Of a stretch of DNA of 37,500 nucleotides, positions 35,101 to 37,500 are shown in pieces; position 1 is the first letter of the stretch; every line of letters begins with the position of its first letter. The notes below the pieces were generated by a model. It saw only the letters and a program-made list of their open reading frames with translations. It was not told the origin of the DNA and searched no databases. Where the stretch lies: assembly GCA_030141605.1 (NCBI GenBank), contig JAQGDQ010000826.1, positions 1-37,500 on the forward strand, in the 5' to 3' direction. The position numbers and the translations under genes are program-made. This stretch comes from Tubiluchus corallicola. Taxonomy: Eukaryota; Priapulida; Priapulimorpha; Priapulimorphida; Tubiluchidae.

Positions 35101-35814
35101 CTGCCACAAAACTTCCCCAGGGATGTTCCGGAAGTCACGTTGCCAGAAAACACCTGAACGTAATCGTAGTTACAGGCCCAGTTACCTACAAAAAAATTAG
35201 ATAGCAAAATGATAAGTATATTTAACAGAATGGTTTTGCACCTCATTCCTAAGAAATGACGAAGCCAGTTCTAACAATTGCATATTTATAATGAATGACA
35301 GTGCATGGCTTGGCTAAGGACTGGCATTCTCAAAAAACACAACAACAACAATAATAATAATCTTTATTTAAAGTCAGCTTTTGGGTGAACAATTAACATT
35401 AGCTCAAAGAGCTATTATCGCCGACTGTAAATAACAACCTACAACTACATAACAGAGACTATTATTACCCCACTTTTACCCTAAATACCACGCGTCAGGC
35501 AGGGCAACAGCAGGTACCATTTTTAAAGTCTTTGGTATGACCCCGGCCGCTGGTTCGAACTCACGACCTCCCAAGCGGAAAGCAGACGCATTACCACTAG
35601 ACTAAACCGTCTGGTCAAATATGGGTTAAAAAGAGCAGTAAGTAAAAATGTAACTTACTTTCAAGATCAAAGTCTTCGGCGTCGAACGTGAGAACGGTGT
35701 ATCTGTCGGGGTGTCCAGTAATTGTGTAAATGCAATGCAAATTGTTTCCATAGCTTACAGGGTAACCTGGACTGATGATTGTACCTTCATCATTGTCATA
35801 CATGGCGCCACAAC
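14606..35814 (-). CDS. Multi-CUB domain (cubilin-like) gene, 5'-partial, 13 exons read by hand
   Basis: Joined exons (minus strand, 5' to 3'): 35814-35659, 35185-34997, 31935-31809, 29084-28867, 28316-28114, 27515-27353, 26298-26096, 24081-23940, 23387-23206, 20230-20065, 16811-16685, 14938-14836, 14713-14606. All junctions have GT and AG, and phases agree throughout. The 695 residues before the TAA make six consecutive CUB domains with short linkers; each has the four usual cysteines and a YDY/DYLEV-type strand. CUB domains are extracellular beta-sandwiches that bind protein ligands, often through calcium; long CUB strings occur in cubilin-type endocytic receptors and in secreted invertebrate proteins. 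No transmembrane segment or other domain follows the last CUB, so this end looks secreted or peripheral. The first exon starts in phase 1, so at least one more exon lies upstream. Orthology to cubilin itself is not shown; another multi-CUB secreted protein is equally possible. Confidence 0.9.
14836..14938 (-). CDS. CUB domain F, middle (exon)
   Basis: A 103-nt exon after TTGATAG, encoding FTDFDLHDDCSNDYVEVRDG and then SPLVGRYCGN, with a GTAAGTG donor in phase 0. This extra intron after the fourth Cys is not present in the other five CUB domains. Confidence 0.9.
15018..15907. mobile_element. Possible hAT-like element in a CUB-gene intron
   Basis: Begins TAGGGATGTCAACAATAACG and ends TATCGTCTAACATCCATA, giving short inverted ends (TAGGGATGT / ACATCCATA). 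The flanks TTATGCTT and CTATGTTT may be a worn 8-bp duplication. Both ends are rich in ATCGTATC words. No transposase is recognised; a 74-codon minus-strand ORF inside shows no known motif. Confidence 0.45.
16236..16588 (-). mobile_element. piggyBac-like MITE, copy 3, internally deleted
   Basis: Starts TTAACCCTTTCATACCCGTT and matches the family for about 300 bp. It then lacks the segment with the second GTATCCC palindrome and ends at TTTGGGACT, without the final TGAAAGGGTTAA. It lies in the intron between CUB F exons 1 and 2. Confidence 0.7.
16685..16811 (-). CDS. CUB domain F, first half (exon)
   Basis: A 127-nt exon, phase 1 to 2, encoding CGGNLTAVTGSLTSPGFPGN, then ICDWNIRVPTSRVVRL. The donor is GTTAGC. 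It matches the first exon of CUB B in length and intron position. Confidence 0.9.
16812..17454. other. Intron sequence, unassigned
   Basis: Part of the 3.25-kb intron between CUB E and CUB F. No exon-like CUB segment and no repeat are recognised. Confidence 0.5.
17455..17895 (+). mobile_element. LINE 3' end, copy 2, in a CUB-gene intron
   Basis: Very close to 4581-5036 along its whole length. It encodes QAILLWNSLPLQVKQ and SLSAFKTKLKSLILTRYE to the same stop, then the same 3' UTR ending CAAATAAAGATTATTATA. It starts at nearly the same base as copy 1. It is antisense to the CUB gene. Confidence 0.75.
17896..18273. mobile_element. Possible solo LTR or short-TIR element
   Basis: Starts TGTGATGCCGTC and ends GACCCGCCACA, giving TG...CA ends with imperfect inversion (TGTG.TG.CG / CG.CACA), flanked by TATAT/ATATA. 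The interior is more GC-rich than the intron and has a GATTGGCCCA motif. It was inserted at the TA tail of the LINE end. No second LTR or internal domain is present, so this is tentative. Confidence 0.35.
18274..19468. other. Intron sequence, unassigned
   Basis: No coding exon is found on the minus strand. ORFs of 72 codons (plus strand) and 125 codons (minus strand, rich in F/I/Y/L) lack motifs and are judged chance ORFs. Confidence 0.5.
19469..19968. mobile_element. hAT-like MITE (CAGGGGTGTGCAAA family), copy 2
   Basis: Same family as 8219-8694 and nearly collinear with it. The left end is slightly changed (CAGAGGAGTGCAAAC), the right end is TTTGCACACCCCTG, and a perfect 8-bp duplication CTCTACAT flanks it. 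It lies about 100 bp downstream of the splice donor of CUB E. ORFs of 88-108 codons here are shadows. Confidence 0.88.
20065..20230 (-). CDS. CUB domain E, second half (exon)
   Basis: A 166-nt exon after TTGTAACAG. It encodes VHDGVNGNATQLALLCGN and HFYADYSVHHQGFDIMW, then TSSTQ and a GTTTGT donor in phase 1. It lies nearly 3 kb from the preceding exon, beyond two large minisatellites, and was identified from the DG...CGN...GF pattern and phase agreement. Confidence 0.9.
20281..20989. repeat. 29-bp minisatellite, about 24 units, strand-asymmetric
   Basis: The unit is built of GTGAGTGAAAAT and GAGTGAGTGAAAATAAA. The plus strand is almost all purine plus T and nearly lacks C; the gene-sense minus strand is therefore rich in TTTTC and CTCA. 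The array ends about 50 bp upstream of the CUB E second-half acceptor. ORFs of 165 and 209 codons inside are repeat artefacts. Confidence 0.95.
20990..21332. other. Intron sequence between two minisatellites
   Basis: A minus-strand ORF (21208-21008) begins ATGGCTGCCGCTAACG in a good Kozak context and runs 66 codons. The plus strand across the same point reads ATGATCGTTAGCGGC, with a GTAAGTTG soon after. Neither shows a known domain. Confidence 0.35.
21333..22936. repeat. 41-bp minisatellite, about 39 units
   Basis: The unit is CTAGTAACAGGACTCGAAT, then TTGTCAGGACCACAGCTT, then CTAG. Variants AGGACT/AGTAGT, GGACC/GGTCC and GCTTC/GCTCC recur in patterned order along the array. It fills over half of the intron between the two CUB E exons. 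Confidence 0.95.
22937..23205. other. Intron sequence next to the 41-bp array
   Basis: Contains one isolated CTAGTAACAGGAC word (about 23040), possibly the seed or a stray copy of the array unit. No exon is supported. Confidence 0.4.
23206..23387 (-). CDS. CUB domain E, first half (exon)
   Basis: Encodes CDRNYTGNNGRIVSPGWPG, NLDCEILIAAPSG and FALEVHSNCRYDYFE. The donor GTTTGT is weaker than the others but gives the required phase 0. The calcium-type E and D positions are kept. Confidence 0.88.
23940..24081 (-). CDS. CUB domain D, second half (exon), divergent
   Basis: A 142-nt exon after ATTTTTAG, in phase 0. It encodes GTSGQSVKHCGSAVAHEF and then NLVGSSPLRNTGFSLDYIIA, with a GTAAGT donor in phase 1. 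The fourth Cys and the GFxLxY final strand are kept; the usual acidic residue of the FxTD loop is missing. Confidence 0.88.
24105..24975. other. Intron sequence with a possible tRNA-like SINE
   Basis: Around 24175-24265 the sequence GAGTTCAAGTCTC with nearby GTGGCTGCCA resembles a tRNA B box and 3' stem. An (ATA)n-type tail stands at 24821-24850. These may be the two ends of a second tRNA-derived SINE on the plus strand, but no second copy is here to confirm it. Confidence 0.3.
24997..26047. repeat. 42-bp minisatellite, 25 units, each with TGAGTCA
   Basis: The unit reads ACTTCAAATAGCACATTGAG, TCAGGTACTTTATAGACTAA, AT. Because 42 is a multiple of three, frames stay open on both strands (372 codons minus; 115 and 236 codons plus), giving repeats such as LSQVLYRLNTSNST. 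These are not genes: the real reading frame of the upstream exon meets a stop soon after the donor. Every unit keeps TGAGTCA while other positions vary. It lies about 50 bp downstream of the CUB D first-exon donor. Confidence 0.95.
26096..26298 (-). CDS. CUB domain D, first half (exon), divergent
   Basis: Encodes VCGGILPVTNVSQTLSVSLP, RTRCRWTLDAPESEQ and CQSKALEFRDSLR. It is recognisably CUB, with Cys 1-3 kept, but the FxLE and YDY acidic positions are replaced (LNIPQ, CQSKALEF). Several GT dinucleotides lie together at the 3' end. CTCAGG followed by GTGTGT is chosen because it alone keeps phase 0 with the next exon. Confidence 0.85.
26459..26926 (-). mobile_element. piggyBac-like MITE, copy 4, in a CUB-gene intron
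   Basis: Both ends are present (TTAACCCTTTCATACCC and GGGACTGAAAGGGTTAA, each with TTAA), 468 bp in total. It lies between CUB C and CUB D and is the most complete copy in this orientation. Confidence 0.8.
27353..27515 (-). CDS. CUB domain C, second half (exon)
   Basis: A 163-nt exon after ATGTTTAG. It encodes LRDGMDQMSPLLGRYCGN and then FFTNDQNEGLGFTLRYSAFD, with a GTATGA donor in phase 1. The reading joins C (DYLE) to D (SVCGG) without a break. A 103-codon ORF on the opposite strand covers this exon and is only its shadow. Confidence 0.9.
27542..28055. repeat. Three tandem copies of a 155-195 bp unit in a CUB-gene intron
   Basis: Units begin with ACAGATTACCCTGAGTAACA near 27545, 27744 and 27899 and include GAGAAGAATCAACTTAAGCT and CAGGCAAAGTTAAA. 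The first unit has an extra 30-40 bp. The array begins about 25 bp upstream of the CUB C second-half acceptor. Confidence 0.85.
28114..28316 (-). CDS. CUB domain C, first half (exon)
   Basis: A 203-nt exon, phase 1 in and phase 0 out. It encodes GVSQGCGGLRHFNQSSSGTI, NLECVWEVV and FNLESSTECSSDYLE, then a GTAAGC donor. Its length and phases are the same as the first exon of CUB D (26298-26096). Confidence 0.9.
28365..28825. repeat. 42-bp minisatellite, about 11 units
   Basis: The unit is GGACACAGACACTGGACATG, CAAACTGGACAGCAGAGCTA, CT. It makes up most of the 550-bp intron between CUB B and CUB C. As its length is a multiple of three, several frames are open on both strands (145-239 codons); none continues the CUB reading frame. 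Confidence 0.95.
28867..29084 (-). CDS. CUB domain B, second half (exon)
   Basis: A 218-nt exon encoding FNDFQLESSRTCHYDYVDVY, then LLGRFCGRQIPDAM and FVTDSSIHYGGFTASYS. The calcium-type residues are intact. The acceptor (TTTATACAG) lies only 12 bp from the edge of a 23-bp minisatellite, so the branch point probably lies inside the array. The donor is GTCAGT in phase 1. A long ORF overlapping this exon in another frame is not the gene. Confidence 0.92.
29097..29745. repeat. 23-bp minisatellite, about 28 units, abutting a splice acceptor
   Basis: The unit is GTGTAGTTAAAATTGTTATA + TAA; the variant AACATTG alternates with AAAATTG. On the gene-sense strand each unit offers TTAAC, a branch-point-like motif. 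The array edge is only 12 bp from the acceptor of the exon at 29084. Confidence 0.95.
29746..30576. other. Intron sequence, unassigned
   Basis: No gene is seen. Words such as CGATCGCGATC and ACACGATCG (30,410-30,480) resemble CACGATCG near 31,770 on the other side of the 5S-SINE, possibly two halves of an older repeat split by it. Confidence 0.3.
30577..31433 (-). mobile_element. 5S rRNA-derived SINE with internally expanded body
   Basis: On the minus strand a 5S-like head (31433-31315) runs straight into the body shared with 9113-9537 and ends GGATGCCAACAACAA. Inside, a unit of about 161 bp (from about 30,713; next starts near 30,874 and 31,035) occurs roughly three times against once in the other copy. 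Elements with this layout are the SINE3 type (5S head, RNA polymerase III promoter). It sits in the CUB-gene intron between 31808 and 29085, in gene orientation. Confidence 0.75.
31315..31433 (-). ncRNA. 5S rRNA-like head of the SINE (not a functional rRNA gene)
   Basis: 119 nt, the length of 5S rRNA. The minus strand reads TCTATGGCCATATCACG, TCTCGTCTGGTCACCGAAG, TTAAGCA, GCCTGGTTAGTAGTTGGATG, AGTGACCGCC, then GGTGCTGTAGACTT. These align in order with animal 5S rRNA, including the internal promoter region (box A to box C). Mismatches in the stems and the fusion to the SINE body argue against a working rRNA. Confidence 0.85.
31809..31935 (-). CDS. CUB domain B, first half (exon)
   Basis: A 127-nt exon, phase 1 in and phase 2 out, encoding CGGSFTESSGSFHTPQFP and then NMNCSWIITVQEDRVVQL. 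The donor is GTAAGTAT. It has the same length and phases as the first exon of CUB F (16811-16685), which suggests that B and F share a recent common module. Confidence 0.9.
32034..32218. repeat. (ATC)n/(ACC)n microsatellite
   Basis: Pure trinucleotide tract with ordered ATC and ACC blocks. The apparent poly-His, poly-Ile, poly-Ser and poly-Met ORFs in four frames are products of this repeat. Confidence 0.95.
32240..34538. other. Large CUB-gene intron, mostly unassigned
   Basis: Includes a retroelement-like 3' end near 32,700-32,870 (GAAATAAAATATTAAATCT). A fragment at 34,105-34,135 (GGGTCATACCAAAG...) resembles the tRNA-SINE body. No CUB exon is found here, and the flanking exons join in phase without one. 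Confidence 0.45.
33351..33550. repeat. Two tandem 100-bp units
   Basis: AACCAAGGCGTAACAC at 33351 and AACCAAGACGTAACAC at 33451 start two nearly identical 100-bp copies ending ACACTGGTTTAT. Confidence 0.9.
34539..34945. mobile_element. hAT-like MITE (CAGGGGCGGAACTAG termini)
   Basis: Begins CAGGGGCGGAACTAGGGGG and ends CTAGTTCCGGCCCTG. It is flanked by CATCGTAC (34531-34538) and CATTGTAC (34946-34953), an 8-bp duplication with one change. GCGCCCC words lie near both ends. It lies just downstream of the CUB A second-exon donor. Confidence 0.82.
34997..35185 (-). CDS. CUB domain A, second half (exon)
   Basis: Starts after TTTTTTTGTAG. It encodes CNYDYVQVFSG, then KFCGRNP (fourth Cys) and LFHTDSSVIGTGFRATYRV, the last CUB strand. 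The acidic residues of a calcium-type CUB (E in DFDLE, D in YDY, D in HTDSS) are all present across the two exons. The donor is GTGAGG in phase 1. A hAT-like MITE begins about 50 bp into the following intron. Confidence 0.92.
35351..35616 (-). mobile_element. tRNA-derived SINE, copy 3, in a CUB-gene intron
   Basis: It has the best preserved tRNA-like head of the three copies: TAGTCTAGTGGTAATGCGTC (A box) and GAGTTCGAACC (B box), then the shared body and a TAAATAAAGATTATTATT end. It lies inside the 473-bp intron between the two exons of CUB A and has the same orientation as the gene. Confidence 0.85.
35659..35814 (-). CDS. CUB domain A, first half (exon)
   Basis: Begins after TTCTAG in phase 1 and opens with CGAMYDNDEGTIISPGYP, the typical CUB start (first Cys, then the SPGYP turn). 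The second Cys is in NLHCIYTI. The exon ends in DFDLE followed by a GTAAGT donor in phase 1. The intron upstream is a minisatellite that repeats this exon's own 5' edge. Confidence 0.9.
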
Positions 35815-36215
35815 CTAGAACAATGTAAACAACGTAGAACAATGTAAATAATGTAACATTTGGCAGCACATTGTCGTACGTGGCACCACAACCTAAAACA
35901 ATGTAAAACAATGTAAACAATGTAACATTTGGCAGCACATTATCATATGTGGCACCACAACCTAAAACAATGTGAACAATGTAAAACAATGTAACATTTG
36001 GCAGCACATTGTCGTACGTGGCACCACAACCTAAAACAATGTAAAACAAAGTAAACAATGTAAAACAATGTAACATTTTGCAGCACATTGTCTTACGTGG
36101 CACCACAACCTAAAACAATGTAAAACAATGTAAACAATGTAACATTTGGCAGCACATTATCATATGTGGCACCACAACCTAAAACAATGTAAACAATGTA
36201 AAACAATGTAACATT
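35815..36215. repeat. Tandem array of 69-79 bp units containing a copied splice acceptor and exon start
   Basis: Units contain, on the minus strand, AGGTTGTGGTGCCACGTACG followed by ACAATGTGCTGCC and CAATGT-rich filler. The first part matches the acceptor and first codons of the CUB A exon (AGGTTGTGGCGCCATGTATG, then ACAATG). The T of the AG lies at 35894, 35963, 36032, 36111 and 36180, against 35816 for the true site. Confidence 0.9.
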
Positions 36216-36715
36216 TGGCAGCACGCAAAATAGAGCATCTTAACATAGTTAGGTCGCAAAGGAATACATCATTTTTTTCGTTGTTTAGTTTAGTTTATTC
36301 CATTTGCCATAACAAAATAATACATAAATATGGTGAAAATACAAAATACAAAATTAAAAGAAATGAACATGTAAATAATAAAGTTGATTAATAAATTATT
36401 GGACTATCTAAAAAAACTTGTAAAGTTCAGACCCAATATGGCAACCAGAAAGAAAAGTGCAGATGCAAGAATAAAAGGTGGTTGATAGGATGAAAAAGAA
36501 TACGAAAAGTCAATGAATATGAAGATGTAATATAAAAGTGAGAAAAAATAAAACATAGAAAATTGGATTCACATGAGAATGACATAAGAATGTATTAAAT
36601 GTAAATAAATCAGCTAGGCAAACACAATCGCAAATGGCGAGAGGAATCAGATCAATGTCCACCCGCCTACTTTTACTTCTTCTTATGGAGTATAATCTGT
36701 TATTCATCTTCTCTG
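36216..36715. other. Unassigned sequence upstream of the CUB A exon
   Basis: Presumably intron. No CUB exon or signal-peptide exon could be supported. The 65-codon minus ORF has no recognisable features. Confidence 0.45.
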
Positions 36716-37500
36716 AGTTTGCAACTTTTGCATAGACCCTGCATATAAAAGCGAATTAGAGATGTATGTCAAGTTTGCAACTTTTGCATAGACCCTGCTT
36801 ATAAGAGTGAATTAGAGACGTATGTCAAGTTTGCAACTTTTGCATAGACCCTGCATATAAAAGTGAATTAGAGATGTATGTCAAGTTTGCAACTTTTGCA
36901 TAGACCCTGCATATAAAAGTGAATTAGAGATGTATGTCAAGTTTGCAACTTTTGCATAGACCCTGCATATAAAAGTGAATTAGAGATCTATGTCAAGTTT
37001 GCAACTTTTGCATAGACCCTGCATATAAAAGCGAATTAGAGATGTATATCAAGTTTGCAACTTTTGCATAGACCCTGCTTATAAAAGCGAATTAGAGACG
37101 TATGTCAAGTTTGCAACTTTTGCATAGACCCTGCATATAAAAGCCAATTAGAGACATATGTCAAGTTTGCAACTTTTGCATAGACCCTGCTTATAAAAGC
37201 GAATTAGAGATGTATGTCAAGTTTGCAACTTTTGCATAGACCCTGCTTATAAAAGCGAATTAGAGACGTATGTCAAGTTTGCAACTTTTGCACAGACCCT
37301 GCTTATAAAAGCCAATTAGAGACATATGTCAAGTTTGCAACTTTTGCATAGACCCTGCTTATAAAAGCGAATTAGAGATGTATGTCAAGTCTGCAACTTT
37401 TGCACAGACCCTGCTTATAAAAGCGAATTAGAGATGTATGTCAAGTTTGCAACTTTTGAATAGACCCTGCTTATAATAAAAGCGAATTAGAGACGTATGT
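36716..37500. repeat. 56-bp minisatellite, 14 units to the window edge
   Basis: The unit starts AGTTTGCAACTTTTGCATAG, then ACCCTGCATATAAAAGCGAA, then TTAGAGATGTATGTCA. Variants CATATAAAAG and CTTATAAAAG alternate. The array is cut by the end of the window. Confidence 0.95.

Overview
This is nuclear DNA from an animal: AT-rich, with GT-AG introns, tRNA- and 5S-rRNA-derived SINEs, LINE 3' ends, hAT and piggyBac-type MITEs and many minisatellites. Two metazoan gene families can be read, both on the minus strand. I cannot name the species; an invertebrate is plausible, but that is inference.

Genes. (1) A multi-CUB (cubilin-like) gene runs from about 35.8 kb down to a stop codon at 14,606. I could join 13 exons by hand with GT/AG sites and continuous reading phase. 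They give six back-to-back CUB domains, 695 residues to the stop. The 5' part (signal peptide and any further domains) lies beyond the last exon I can read and probably outside the window. (2) The first coding exon of a CLASP-type microtubule plus-end protein lies at 10,595-10,410. The rest of that gene must lie further left, and I found no second exon in the window. The two genes are in the same orientation, separated by about 4 kb of sparse intergenic sequence that should hold the CLASP promoter and the end of the CUB transcript.

Layout. 1-2,140: large inverted repeat, each arm carrying a tRNA-derived SINE, with a piggyBac-like MITE in the loop. 2,473-3,616: 41-bp minisatellite. 4,580-5,975: LINE 3' ends in both orientations. 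6,378-8,694: hAT-like MITEs, one nested beside an older relative. 9,113-9,537: body of a 5S-derived SINE lacking its 5S head. 9,897-10,350: piggyBac-like MITE. 10,410-10,595: CLASP exon. 10,600-14,600: intergenic. 14,606-35,814: CUB gene, whose introns hold further MITEs, SINEs, a LINE end, a possible solo LTR and most of the window's tandem arrays. 36,716-37,500: 56-bp minisatellite running off the edge.

The most notable features are a minisatellite that has copied the 3' splice site and first codons of a CUB exon five times, three of them in frame; a 25-unit array in which every unit keeps a perfect TGAGTCA (AP-1-type) site; a minisatellite abutting a splice acceptor that supplies many branch-point-like motifs; a 5S-rRNA-headed SINE with an internally expanded body; and a SINE and a LINE that share the same 3' end.
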